DNA of 64,000 nt from Archangium sp. (lineage in GTDB: Bacteria > Myxococcota > Myxococcia > Myxococcales > Myxococcaceae): positions 1 through 64,000 of the forward strand of contig JAUYRZ010000064.1 in assembly GCA_030695565.1 (NCBI GenBank). Direction: 5' to 3'. Positions 43,786 through 52,838 of the stretch are shown here, one piece after another. Every line of letters starts with the position of its first letter. The first letter of the stretch is position 1. Made by a program: the position numbers and the translations under genes. Under the pieces are notes generated by a model that was not told the origin of the DNA, searched no databases, and was given only the letters and a program-made list of their open reading frames with translations.

Positions 43786-43905
43786 GGTGGCCTTCACTTC
43801 GTCTCGAAGTCGCCCGCCACCGCAGGTGGGTGTGGGTGGAATCCCCTCAAACGTGCGGGGGCGGTGTCGATCTACCGGCGCGTTGGGGTTAGCCTCTGTC
43901 TCGTC

Positions 43906-44568
43906 ATGCCGAACGACCCGGACGATCCGTACGACGACGATCAGCCACAGGCGCCCCAGGACCTCTTCCCGTTCGACGAGATGTCTACGGGTGTGACCTC
44001 GTCGCTCCTGCGTCGCGCCAACGTGATCACCGGTGCGCCGCAAACCCAGTTGGCCCAGCCCGACCCCGCGCTCAAACCGATGACCGGCGCGCAGCTGGCC
44101 TTTCGCCCTTCTGCCCCGCCCCGCCCGGCCGCCCAGAAACCGGCCACCGGCACCCAGCCTGCCGCCAAACCCGGCACCGGAGCGCACGCGGCCTTCAAGC
44201 CCACCACCGGCGTGCAGCCCGCCTTCACGCCCACCACCGGCGTGCAGCCCGCCTTCACGCCCACCAGCGGCACGCACCCCGCCGTCAAACGCAGCGGCAC
44301 GGGAACCAACACCTTCGCCGCCTTCAAGCCGTCGGTCGACCCCATGCCGCGCGACGAAGCAGAAGAGCCGCCGGTGTTCGACCCGGAGCGGTTGCAGGCG
44401 CAGATTCGCGCGATGTCGATGACCGACTCTGCGCTGGGCCGCTCGGTGAAGTCGCAGAAACCCAACAAGGCGCCCAGCAGCTCGGCCGACGACACCTTCG
44501 TGAAGACGAAGATGAAGCAGGCCGAAGCGAAGGTGCCTGACTTCGATCTCGACGAAGACCTGGGCTGA
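43906..44568 (+). CDS. Low-complexity protein with TG-x-x-PAF-x-P repeats
   Basis: 220 residues from the ATG at 43906; an upstream ATG at 43864 would add 14 residues. The N-terminus is acidic (PNDPDDPYDDDQPQ). The middle (~40-145) is a Pro/Thr/Ala/Gly repeat with units such as PTTGVQPAFTP, partly an exact 30-bp DNA duplication. The C-terminal ~70 residues are charged with a helical MPRDEAEEPPVFDPERLQAQ and an acidic tail (PDFDLDEDLG). No folded domain is recognised; it may be a disordered hub protein. It ends 8 bases before the phosphopantetheinyl transferase gene, suggesting one operon. Confidence 0.75.
   Translation: MPNDPDDPYDDDQPQAPQDLFPFDEMSTGVTSSLLRRANVITGAPQTQLAQPDPALKPMTGAQLAFRPSAPPRPAAQKPATGTQPAAKPGTGAHAAFKPTTGVQPAFTPTTGVQPAFTPTSGTHPAVKRSGTGTNTFAAFKPSVDPMPRDEAEEPPVFDPERLQAQIRAMSMTDSALGRSVKSQKPNKAPSSSADDTFVKTKMKQAEAKVPDFDLDEDLG
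44201..44260 (+). repeat. Exact 30-bp tandem duplication
   Basis: Two perfect 30-bp copies (44201-44230 and 44231-44260) encoding the unit PTTGVQPAFT inside the low-complexity gene; flanking units are diverged copies. Confidence 0.95.
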
Positions 44569-44576
44569 CCCAGATC

Positions 44577-45227
44577 ATGAGACCCGGTGTGCCGCTGGAG
44601 CCCGGCGTGGTGCAGCAGGTGCTCGGCGCCTGGGTGCTCGCTGAACGCCGTGAACCGGGCGAGGTCGAGGTGACGCTGGGCGAGGCCGAACGGGCGCTGT
44701 TGGCCGAGATGCCCTGGCCGCTGCGCCGCTGTGAGTGGCTGGCCGGCCGGCGGGTGGCCAAACGGCTCTTGCAGCAGGCGATGGGCTTCGAGCCGTCGCG
44801 CACCCAGGTGCTCCCGCTCGAATCGGGTGCCCCGCGGGTGTCGTTCGACGGCGTGCCGCGCACCGACCTGGTGATCAACCTGAGCCACACCAAAGGCTGG
44901 GCGGTGGCGGCGGTGGCGCCATCGCGGGTGGGCATCGACGTGTGTGACGACGTCGACGGTGAGCGCATCGCCCGCATCGCGCGGCGGGTGTTCTCGGAAG
45001 GTGAAGCCGAAGCGTGCGGGGCGTTCGCCAGCCGGGAAACGCAGGCCGCCGTCTGGGCGCTCAAAGAAGCGGGCCTCAAGCTCTTCATCGGGGGCGTGTT
45101 CGACCCGGGGGCGCGCGCGATTCGGGTGGAGTCCCTCACCCCACCCCGCGTGGTGGCCCAGCCCGCGATGCAGGTGGCGCTGCTGCGGTTGCCTGACGCG
45201 GCGCTCGCCGTCTCCCGCGACGCCTGA
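44577..45227 (+). CDS. 4'-phosphopantetheinyl transferase (Sfp/EntD type)
   Basis: 216 residues. It moves phosphopantetheine from CoA to a carrier-protein Ser, activating acyl- or peptidyl-carrier proteins. Core motifs are the LSHTKGWAVAAVAP strand, the Mg-binding VGIDVCDD and the WALKEAGLK helix (W-x-x-K-E-A). It lies downstream of the low-complexity gene with an 8-base gap. No polyketide or peptide synthetase cluster is in the window, so it may serve the cell's general secondary metabolism. Confidence 0.92.
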   Translation: MRPGVPLEPGVVQQVLGAWVLAERREPGEVEVTLGEAERALLAEMPWPLRRCEWLAGRRVAKRLLQQAMGFEPSRTQVLPLESGAPRVSFDGVPRTDLVINLSHTKGWAVAAVAPSRVGIDVCDDVDGERIARIARRVFSEGEAEACGAFASRETQAAVWALKEAGLKLFIGGVFDPGARAIRVESLTPPRVVAQPAMQVALLRLPDAALAVSRDA

Positions 45228-45284
45228 AGCGCCCTCTCCTGCCGGAAACTGGACGAGCTACACCCCTGTGCCACTTTGCGGCGC

Positions 45285-45623
45285 ATGACGACGCGCCGCC
45301 AGACGCTCCGCCGCACCCTGCGCCTCCCGCTCTCCTTGGGGCGCCGCCTTCCCGCCCTGTCCGCCGACGTCTCCCGCGGCGGTTTTCAGGCTGAGCTGCC
45401 CCAGGTCTTCCTGCCGGGCTCGAAGGTGCACGGCTTCTTCCTGGTGGGCGAGAAGGAAGTCGCCTTTCGCGGCACGGTGGCCTGGGCCGAAGCAGGCAAC
45501 CCTCAGCTCTCGCTCTACAGCCGCATCGGCGTGGCGTTCGACGCGCTGCCTGAAGGTCTCTCGGGCGTGCTGGCCGCGCAGGATCGCAGGCCCAAGAAGC
45601 TCAAGCCGCGCGCGAAAAAGTGA
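45285..45623 (+). CDS. PilZ-domain protein
   Basis: 112 residues from the ATG at 45285 (a second ATG at 45276). Basic N-terminus (TTRRQTLRRTLRLPLSLG) then PilZ-type core with DVSRGGFQAELPQVF (DxSxxG motif), VAFRGTVAWAEAG and GVAFDALPEG. PilZ proteins usually bind cyclic di-GMP through an RxxxR plus DxSxxG; candidate arginines are present in the N-terminal stretch (R-R-x3-R-L), though not in the canonical spacing, so ligand binding is uncertain. Cytoplasmic adaptor, target unknown. Confidence 0.8.
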   Translation: MTTRRQTLRRTLRLPLSLGRRLPALSADVSRGGFQAELPQVFLPGSKVHGFFLVGEKEVAFRGTVAWAEAGNPQLSLYSRIGVAFDALPEGLSGVLAAQDRRPKKLKPRAKK

Positions 45624-45643
45624 ACTGAAGTAAGCCGCTCCAG

Positions 45644-46507
45644 GTGACGCCTCCCCGGCGAAATCCCAACAAGCGCCTGCAGACCTTGACCCTCGCGGTC
45701 ACGGTGGCGCTGGCGGTGGCGCTGGGCGGCATCATGTACCTGTCGCTGACGAGCCTGCCGTACCTGGCGACGTCTCCGACCACCGACCCTTCCTTCGGCG
45801 CGCTCAACGCGTGTCTGCTCAGCGCGGTGCCCGAGCGGCTGGGCTTCGCGGTGAGCCGTGATGGCGCCAGCGTGGCAGCGTGGTCACCCCGGCAGTTGGT
45901 GGTGTGCGCGGGGACTCCGCCGGTCGCGACGGTGTTTCCCCGCAGGGCGATCACCCAGGCCACCTGGGATGGTGAAGGTGGTTTGTGGATCGCCTCGGGC
46001 GGTTTCGATGGCGGAACCAGCGCCCTGTTGCGGCTGGAGAACGGTGAGTTCGTCGAGCGCGGTGCGTTCGCGCCGGCCGCGTTGGTGGGCACCGCGAAGG
46101 GTGTGGTGGGGCTCGAGCCGTCAGGTCAGTTGATCGCGCTGTCGTCCGCGGGCGAGGTCTCGGCCACCCGGGCGCTGCCGACGTCACGCAACGTTCACCT
46201 GCAGGTCAGTGGTGATGGAGCGTTGGTGGCGTTGTACGGCGGCGGCCGCTTCGCGGTGGTCGACGCGGTGACCCTGGAGTCCACGCCGGCGGAAGCGCCC
46301 TGCCCCGTGAAGAACGTCTGGTGGCGAGCGGGGGTGCCGTTGCTGTTGGTGGAGTGCATCGATCTCGCGCTCGAGATCAACGCCCTCGACTCGCACAGCG
46401 CGCTGGCCGAGCCGAGACGGCGAATCCCCGCCACGTTGGTGGGCGCACCGGGCCTCTACATTCAGAGCTGCGACGTGTTGCCCTGCACGGTGGAAGCCCC
46501 CCGCTAG
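45644..46507 (+). CDS. Membrane-anchored protein of unknown function, propeller-like
   Basis: 287 residues from a GTG at 45644. A basic N-terminus and one membrane helix (LTLAVTVALAVALGGIMYLS) precede a periplasmic/extracytoplasmic domain rich in short beta strands with WD-like recurrences (GFAVSRDGASVAAWSP, ITQATWDGEGGLWIAS, LQVSGDGALVALYGGG), suggesting a small beta-propeller. Four Cys occur in the second half (CPVKN, VECID, CDVLPC). It lies 20 bases after the PilZ gene and may be in the same transcript. No family is recognised. Its stop overlaps the stop of the convergent gene by 4 bases. Confidence 0.7.
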   Translation: MTPPRRNPNKRLQTLTLAVTVALAVALGGIMYLSLTSLPYLATSPTTDPSFGALNACLLSAVPERLGFAVSRDGASVAAWSPRQLVVCAGTPPVATVFPRRAITQATWDGEGGLWIASGGFDGGTSALLRLENGEFVERGAFAPAALVGTAKGVVGLEPSGQLIALSSAGEVSATRALPTSRNVHLQVSGDGALVALYGGGRFAVVDAVTLESTPAEAPCPVKNVWWRAGVPLLLVECIDLALEINALDSHSALAEPRRRIPATLVGAPGLYIQSCDVLPCTVEAPR

Positions 46508-47421
46508 CGAGAGGAGGTCAGTGGAGGAACGCGCGAGGACCACCACCGCATGGGGACCAGCTCCACACCCGCGGTGCGGTGGAGCATCACGTACCCCGCG
46601 TACAACACGCTGGTCATCACCGCATCCGTCAGGAACCGGTCGACGAAATCGGTGAGGAGCTCGTGAGGGAAGCGAGGAACCGAGAGCAACTCGAAGACGA
46701 CCGCGATGATCGACTCGAGAACGATCATCGGCACGAACGCCACGGCGATCGCGCTCACCCCAAAGCCCAGGCACAGCCAGAACCGCCCGCGCACGATCGA
46801 CTCCGAGGCCTCGAGCGCGTCGCGATCGCGTGACCGCAGCACCGCGATGCTGCTGAACATGATCAGGGTGGACTTCCAGAACGCGGGCACCAGCAGCAGC
46901 AACGCGAACCCGAAGATGATCAACCCCGAGCGAAACCGCACGCCGACCGCGCGGGTCCAGTTCTGCATGCCTTCGTTGAACGCGCCGCCGAGCGAGAGCG
47001 TGCGGCCTTCACCTCGAGCGATGAGCAGCGCGAGCATCGCCTGCGCGCCGATGATGCCCACCAGGAACTCGTACAGGCTGTTGACGCGAATCGAGCTGGA
47101 GATGGCCCTGAGGTCATCGCCCTCCTTCACCAGCACCATCTGCACCAGCGCTGCGGGGACGGCGAAGATCGCCGCCAACGCCAGCAGCCTGGGCAGCTCC
47201 GCCATCACCAGCTTGAAGCCGATGACGAAGGCGGGCACGAACTCGAACGAGCTCGAGTGGAGCCCGTACGGGTCGACCACGGCGGGCCCACACGCCGAGC
47301 AGAGCGGCGGCTCGGTGACCACGAGGCAGGTCTGGCAGCTGAAGCGGCCGCAGCGCTGACAGGTGGCGAGCGACGGCGCGTCGAAATGCAACGCGCAACG
47401 AGCGCCTTCCAGTTGTCTCAC
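46504..47421 (-). CDS. Polytopic membrane protein with N-terminal B-box-like zinc finger
   Basis: 305 residues from a GTG at 47421 that overlaps the TGA of the BIG2 gene (GTGA), so translation is coupled. An N-terminal zinc-finger motif (CALHFDAPSLATCQRCGRFS, then CQTC, then CSACG) is of the B-box-like type common in myxobacterial membrane proteins. Five or six hydrophobic helices follow (FVIGFKLVMAELPRLLALAA, LLIFGFALLLLVPAFW-like segments, VSAIAVAFVPMIVLESIIAV). The function is unknown; the coupling suggests a role with the surface-exposed BIG2 lipoprotein. Confidence 0.82.
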   Translation of the reverse strand: MRQLEGARCALHFDAPSLATCQRCGRFSCQTCLVVTEPPLCSACGPAVVDPYGLHSSSFEFVPAFVIGFKLVMAELPRLLALAAIFAVPAALVQMVLVKEGDDLRAISSSIRVNSLYEFLVGIIGAQAMLALLIARGEGRTLSLGGAFNEGMQNWTRAVGVRFRSGLIIFGFALLLLVPAFWKSTLIMFSSIAVLRSRDRDALEASESIVRGRFWLCLGFGVSAIAVAFVPMIVLESIIAVVFELLSVPRFPHELLTDFVDRFLTDAVMTSVLYAGYVMLHRTAGVELVPMRWWSSRVPPLTSSR

Positions 47422-50400
47422 GGCGTGACGGTCATCACTCCGAGCTGGTTCACGTTGAAGTCGAGACCCGCGTTTGCGCCCGCTCCATCGAGGTCGCAGT
47501 ACGTCCAGTTGGTGCCGTCGCGAGAGACGCGGCCGGTGTAGCCGTACGTGCCTGCTGCGGGCGCGGTGAACAGGCCCTGATACTCATCATCGTTGCCGAC
47601 CTGAACGTTGAACGAGGCAGGAACCCAGGTGAACCCGGCAGTGGTGGAGGGGTTGACCGCCGCGGGGCCAAAGCCCACCTCGGTGCGGATGGAGCTCGCG
47701 GGGCCGGGAGCGGCGGTCACGCCGGTCTCGAAGGCGCGGGTGTAGATGAGCCCTGAGGACGCGCCGGCCGCGACCGAGATGGTCGAGGGGAACTGAAGGA
47801 CGCAGAAGTCGAGTTCGGCGACGGTGTTCGTCTCGTTGGCCGTGCACGCGCAAACGACGGGAGTCGTCGAGCTGTTGCGCGGCGAGGGAGCGGCCGCGGT
47901 GAAGTCGGCCCCATTCACGTTGGTGTCAGCGCAGCCCGCGCCTCCGCGGAACACGGCCGTCGTATTCGAGGGCGCGGCCGTCGGGGTGCCGCCTTCGGAG
48001 CAGTTGGCGGTCGAGCCATAGCCGACGAAATCGAGTGATCCGGGGAGCGCGCTTGCACAGACCGTCGATGACAACGGAGCGACCGTCGGCGTGAGGGCGA
48101 CACGGCCTGCCGTCGCGGACATCGCAATCGAGGGCGTCCACGCGAAGTCCGGGACGATCGGAGCGATACCCGTTCCGGTGCCCATGCTCACCAAGAAGTA
48201 GCCACCTCCCGGCACGGTGACGTTGGGCAAAGGAACGACCGAGAAGGCGCCGGTGCCCGCTGCCGAGGCGTACTGCAATGCCATCCCGCTCAACGAGATC
48301 GGCGTCGAGCCGGGGTTGTGCAGCTCCACGTAGTCGGCGGTGAACGTGCCGCTCGCGCTGCCTGCGCCTCCGTACACCTGACTGATCATCAGCGAGGCAC
48401 CACACGGGCCATCGGTCGCGATCGTGAAGCCGTTGGCCTGGGTGAAAGTCGCGGCCAGCTGAACCTGAGCGGAGCTACGCGCGGGCGGGGTCACACGCAG
48501 CTTGTACGTGGCCAGCGGCGTGAGGGCAGCGCCGGGCGCCAGCGTGGCGACGGTGTTGCCGAGCGTCATCGTGGGAGCCGCCGCGGCGAAGCCGATACAC
48601 GTGGCGAAGTCGTCGTTGGAGAGCTGAAGCGTTCCCGTGCACGCGCCGGCGCTGGTCTGCGCGATCAACGAGGTGACGTCCATCGCGGTGTTGAACGTGA
48701 AGCTGACCGGTGCCCCGGCCCGCACTCCCGAGGTTCCATTTCCAGGCAGCGCTGCAGTGACCGTCGGAGCGGGCACGACCACGGTGACGGTCGTCGAACC
48801 GGTGATGCCCGTGCGGGTCACGTCGATCCGCGAAGTGCCCGCGGTGACGCCGGTCACCACACCCGTCGAGGCGACAGTGGCAACCGCGGTGGTCTGAGAG
48901 ACCCACGCCAAGCCGGTCGTGAAAATCTGCGTGGTGTTGTCGCTGAACGTGCCCGTGGCAGTCAGCGCGACGGTGCTGCCCGTGTTGACGGTGGGGTTTG
49001 CCGGAGTCACCGCGATGGAGACCAGCTCTGCCGCAGTGCAGTTCACCGTCTGGTCATCACTGATCGCCCCGAGCGTGACGGTGACCGTCGCGGTACCGAC
49101 CGCGAGGGAGGTCACCAGCCCTGAGCTCGAGACCGACGCGGTGGCCGAGGGCGACACCGACCAGGTCACCGATGAAGTGAGATCCGCCTGGCTCGCATCC
49201 GAGTACGTGCCGGTCGCGGTGAGCTGCGCCGTGCGGCCCAACGGCAGTGCAGCCGGAGCGCCGGTGATGATGAGCGCCACCAATGAGGGCGGCGTCACGT
49301 CGAGCGTGGTGCTGCCCACCACGCTGCCCTGCGTGGCGATCACCGTGGTGCTGCCCACTTCGACCGCAGTGGCCAGGCCTGCGCTGCCCGAGAGGTTGCT
49401 GATGGTCGCCGTCGCCGGAGTACCCGTGCTCCACGAGACCTGCGTGGTGATCACCTGCGTGCTCGAGTCGCTGTAGGTGCCCGTCGCGACGTACTGCTGC
49501 GTGCGCCCGCGCGCGATGGAAGCCGCCGCCGGGGTGACCGCGATGGAGACCAACGTCGCGCTGGCGACCGTCACCGTGACCACGGTCGATCCCGAAACCG
49601 AACCGGCCGTCGCGCTGATGGTGGAGCTGCCAGCAGCGACCGCGGTGGCCACACCTTCTGAACCCGCCGCGTTGGAGATGCCCACCGCCGCCGTGGCCGA
49701 CGACGCCCAGGTCACCTGCGTGGTGATGATCGCAGTGCTCGCATCGGAATACGTGCCCGTCGCGATGAACTGCTGCGTGGCCCCGGCCGCGAGCGTCGGG
49801 GTCGACGGCGTGACCGCGATGCTGACCAGCGCCGCCGGGCCCACCGTCAAGGTGGCCTGGCCCGTGACGGAGCCCAACGTCGCGGAGATGACAGATGAAC
49901 CTTCGGTGAGCGCGGTCGCCAGACCCGTGCTCGAGACAGAAGCGACGGCCGGGGTGGCCGAACTCCACGTCACCTGAGTGGTGAGCACCTGCGTGCTCGC
50001 GTCCGAGTACGTGCCGGTGGCGACGAGGTTGGCGGTGCGCCCGCGAGGAAGCGAAGCCGGGACGCTCACGGCGATCGACACGAGCGTCGCGTTGGTCACG
50101 GTCAGGGTGGTGTTGCCGGTGACGGCCCCCAGCGTGGCGATGACGGTGCTGTTGCCAGCGGTCAGCGCGGTGACCAGACCTTCACTGCCCGAGGCGTTGC
50201 TGGCGGTGGCGACCGCGGGCGTGCCCGTCGTCCAGGTCACCTGCGTGGTGAGGTCCTGCGTGCTGGAGTCCGAGAACGTACCGGTCGCGGTGAACTGCCG
50301 GGTGAAGCCCGCGGCCACCGAAGGCGACGCCGGGGTGACGGCGATCGAGGTGAGCTCGGCCGGAGTGACCTCGACGAACCGGCCGCCAGAGACGTTCCCC

Positions 50401-52271
50401 AGCGTCGCGGTGACGGTGGTGACGCCCACGCCCACGGCGGTGAGCAGGCCGCGCGAGCCGGCGGCATTCGAGATGGTCGCCACGCTCAGGGGCAACGAAT
50501 CCCACGAGACGCTCTGGGTGAGGTCCTGCGTGGAGTTGTCGGTGTAGACGCCGATCGCCGCCAGCTGGAGCGTGCGCCCGCGCGCCACCGTGGCGACCAT
50601 CGGGGTGACGTCGATGTGATCGAGCTGCAGGGAGGTCACGGTGACCGTGGTGTTGTCGGTGATGGTCCCCAGCGTGGCGGTCACAGTCGAAGTGCCCACG
50701 GCGACCGCGGTGAGCAGGCCGTGACTGCCCGCGGCGTTCGAGATGGTCGCGAAGGCGGGCGTGCCGGTGGACCAGGTCACCGAGGTGGTCACGTTCTGCA
50801 TCGAGCCATCCGACAGCAGGCCCATCGCGGTGAAGGCGCGGGTCTGGCCGCGGGGCACCGAAGGCGCGGTCGGCGAGATCCGCAGGCCGGTGAGGCTCGC
50901 GGCGGTCACCGTCAGCGGGGTGCTGCCGCTGATGGTGCCGCTGGTCGCGGTGAGGGTGGTGCTGCCTGCGGTCAGCGCCGTGACCAGGCCGGTGGACCCG
51001 GCCGCGTTGCTGATGCTGGCCACCGCGGGGGTGCTGCTGCTCCAGGTGACGCTGGTGGTGAGGTCCTGCGTGGTGGTGTCGGTGAAGAGCCCCGTCGCGG
51101 TGAAGGGGAAGGTCAGGCCGATCGACAGCGTGGAGGCCGCCGGGGTGACGGAGATCGACGCCAGCTCAGCGGGCGAGACCGTGACGAGCGTGCCGCCGGT
51201 GATGGGCCCGAAGGCCGCCGAGATGATCGAGGTGCCCAGCGCGACCGAGGTGACCAGGCCGCCGCTGGACACCGTGGCGTGGGCGAGCGTGCCCGAGCTC
51301 CAGGTGGCCTGCGTGGTGAGGTCTTCGGTGGTGTTGTCGGAGAACCGGCCGGTGGCGGTGAGCTGAAGGGTGAGGCCCAGCGGAATCGAAGGCGCGGGCG
51401 GCGTGACTTCGATGGCCGTGAGCACCGCGGCGGTGACGGTGATGGTGGTGCTGCCGGCCACACCATTGAGCGTCGCCGTGACGATGGAGTCGCCGAGGTC
51501 GACGGCGGTCGCGAGGCCGTCAGCGTCGACCGTCACCAGCGCGTTCGACGAGGTCCACGCCACCTGGGTCGAGAGATCCTGCGTGGTGCTGTCGGAGAAG
51601 CGGCCCGTCGCCACCAGCTGCTGCTTGATGCCCCGGGGAAGCGAAGGCAGCGCCGGCGTGACGTCGATGGCGATCAAGGTGGCCGTGCTGACCGTGACCG
51701 TCAGGGTGCCGCTCACGCCCGCCTTGCTCGCGGTCACCTGGGTCGAACCGCCCGCGAGCGCGGAGACCAGGCCCGTGGAAGAGACGGTGAGGAGGGTCTG
51801 ATCAGCCGAGCTCCAGGTGGCGTCGGTGAGCGCGGCGGTGGTGCCGTCGCTGAAGATGCCGGTCGCCGTCAGCTGCAGCGTGGTGCCGATGGCGAGCGTG
51901 GGCGAAGCGGGCGTCAGCTCGATGCGCGTCAGGCTCGGGCCCGCGCGGGCCACGATCACCGTCAGGCTGGCGCTCGCGTCGCGCAGCTTCGCGGTGACGA
52001 TGGCGGTGCCCGGAGCGACGCCCTGCAACGCGGCCGTGCCGTCGCCGGTGGAGCTCACCGTGAGCACCGCGTCGTCGCTCGAGGTCCACGTCGCGCCGTT
52101 CGCAGGGCTGGTGGTCGTTCCAGAGCGGACCTGCGCCGTCACGGTGCGCATTTCGCCCGGCGCGAGGGTGAGCGCCGCAGGCGAGAGCTCCAGCGTTTCA
52201 GGCGCGGAAGCGGGGGGGCAGGCAGCCAGCAACATCGACACCGCGGCGACGAAACGAATCGACAAGCGCAT
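47418..52271 (-). CDS. Giant lipoprotein with 13 BIG2 Ig-like repeats and a lamin-tail domain
   Basis: 1617 residues from the ATG at 52271, chosen for its lipoprotein signal (RFVAAVSMLLAAC); the frame also has an ATG at 52307. I count 13 tandem BIG2-type repeats of ~85-95 residues, each opening like L-x-S-I-x-V-T-P...P-x-x-x-x-x-G and continuing TATGxFSDxSTQDLTT...VTW. These are followed by an SbsA-like Ig domain and a lamin-tail-like domain (SLMISQVYGGAGSASGTFTA). It is an extended surface stalk, probably adhesive. Repeats differ in sequence, so they are not a recent expansion. The downstream zinc-finger membrane gene is translationally coupled. Confidence 0.9.
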   Translation of the reverse strand: MRLSIRFVAAVSMLLAACPPASAPETLELSPAALTLAPGEMRTVTAQVRSGTTTSPANGATWTSSDDAVLTVSSTGDGTAALQGVAPGTAIVTAKLRDASASLTVIVARAGPSLTRIELTPASPTLAIGTTLQLTATGIFSDGTTAALTDATWSSADQTLLTVSSTGLVSALAGGSTQVTASKAGVSGTLTVTVSTATLIAIDVTPALPSLPRGIKQQLVATGRFSDSTTQDLSTQVAWTSSNALVTVDADGLATAVDLGDSIVTATLNGVAGSTTITVTAAVLTAIEVTPPAPSIPLGLTLQLTATGRFSDNTTEDLTTQATWSSGTLAHATVSSGGLVTSVALGTSIISAAFGPITGGTLVTVSPAELASISVTPAASTLSIGLTFPFTATGLFTDTTTQDLTTSVTWSSSTPAVASISNAAGSTGLVTALTAGSTTLTATSGTISGSTPLTVTAASLTGLRISPTAPSVPRGQTRAFTAMGLLSDGSMQNVTTSVTWSTGTPAFATISNAAGSHGLLTAVAVGTSTVTATLGTITDNTTVTVTSLQLDHIDVTPMVATVARGRTLQLAAIGVYTDNSTQDLTQSVSWDSLPLSVATISNAAGSRGLLTAVGVGVTTVTATLGNVSGGRFVEVTPAELTSIAVTPASPSVAAGFTRQFTATGTFSDSSTQDLTTQVTWTTGTPAVATASNASGSEGLVTALTAGNSTVIATLGAVTGNTTLTVTNATLVSIAVSVPASLPRGRTANLVATGTYSDASTQVLTTQVTWSSATPAVASVSSTGLATALTEGSSVISATLGSVTGQATLTVGPAALVSIAVTPSTPTLAAGATQQFIATGTYSDASTAIITTQVTWASSATAAVGISNAAGSEGVATAVAAGSSTISATAGSVSGSTVVTVTVASATLVSIAVTPAAASIARGRTQQYVATGTYSDSSTQVITTQVSWSTGTPATATISNLSGSAGLATAVEVGSTTVIATQGSVVGSTTLDVTPPSLVALIITGAPAALPLGRTAQLTATGTYSDASQADLTSSVTWSVSPSATASVSSSGLVTSLAVGTATVTVTLGAISDDQTVNCTAAELVSIAVTPANPTVNTGSTVALTATGTFSDNTTQIFTTGLAWVSQTTAVATVASTGVVTGVTAGTSRIDVTRTGITGSTTVTVVVPAPTVTAALPGNGTSGVRAGAPVSFTFNTAMDVTSLIAQTSAGACTGTLQLSNDDFATCIGFAAAAPTMTLGNTVATLAPGAALTPLATYKLRVTPPARSSAQVQLAATFTQANGFTIATDGPCGASLMISQVYGGAGSASGTFTADYVELHNPGSTPISLSGMALQYASAAGTGAFSVVPLPNVTVPGGGYFLVSMGTGTGIAPIVPDFAWTPSIAMSATAGRVALTPTVAPLSSTVCASALPGSLDFVGYGSTANCSEGGTPTAAPSNTTAVFRGGAGCADTNVNGADFTAAAPSPRNSSTTPVVCACTANETNTVAELDFCVLQFPSTISVAAGASSGLIYTRAFETGVTAAPGPASSIRTEVGFGPAAVNPSTTAGFTWVPASFNVQVGNDDEYQGLFTAPAAGTYGYTGRVSRDGTNWTYCDLDGAGANAGLDFNVNQLGVMTVTP

Positions 52272-52360
52272 GGGGTGCCGTTTGGCGCAAATGCCCACGG
52301 CCTTCAATGTGGGTGGGTCGAAATCTTGAGCACGCGTGGGGGCGTTTTAGCCTTGCGGAT

Positions 52361-52813
52361 ATGGACAAGGTCTTCCTCACCGGACAGCTCGCAGAGAAGT
52401 TGAAGCGCATTTACGAGCAGGCCCTGCGGGCGGCCGAAGACGCGCGGTTGGAGGCGAAGACCGGCGCGCCCCGGGCGGTCAATCTGGCGGCGGCCACACG
52501 CACGCGGTTGGAGGCAGCGCAGGCCGCGTGGGAGGCCGTGAGCGACTTCAAGCCCGTGTCACTGCGCAAGGGCGAGCGCATCGGGTTGGGTGCGCTGGTC
52601 GAGCTGGAAGATGGTGAAGGTGGGAAGACGTTGTTCATGGCCCCCGCGGGCGCGGGCGAAGAGCTCACCGGGCCGGGTGGTGATGGGTTTCTCCACGTGG
52701 TCACGCCGGGCTCGCCCATCGGCAAGGGCTTGCTGGGGAAGAAGGTCGGCGACGTGGTCGAGGTGATGGTGAAGGGCGAGCTGGCGGAGTGGGACATCGT
52801 CTTCGCGGCCTGA
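52361..52813 (+). CDS. GreA/GreB-like protein with C-terminal FKBP-type domain
   Basis: 150 residues from the ATG at 52361. The C-terminal ~75 residues match the Gre C-terminal domain (IGLGALVELEDGEGG, then VTPGSPIGKGLLGKKVGDVV), which docks on RNA polymerase. The N-terminal part is a short coiled coil (LAEKLKRIYEQALRAAEDAR...LEAAQAAWEAV) whose tip region (EAKTGAPRAVNL) lacks the paired acidic residues of true GreA, so it may compete for the polymerase secondary channel without stimulating transcript cleavage, like Rnk or Gfh1. It could be a stress-type Gre homologue. Confidence 0.8.
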   Translation: MDKVFLTGQLAEKLKRIYEQALRAAEDARLEAKTGAPRAVNLAAATRTRLEAAQAAWEAVSDFKPVSLRKGERIGLGALVELEDGEGGKTLFMAPAGAGEELTGPGGDGFLHVVTPGSPIGKGLLGKKVGDVVEVMVKGELAEWDIVFAA

Positions 52814-52838
52814 AACCGAGGGGACGGGTGAGGGCCAA

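Noticed and set aside
50616-52403. A 595-codon plus-strand frame opposite the BIG2 gene
   Set aside because: Arg/Gly-rich shadow of the repeat coding sequence.
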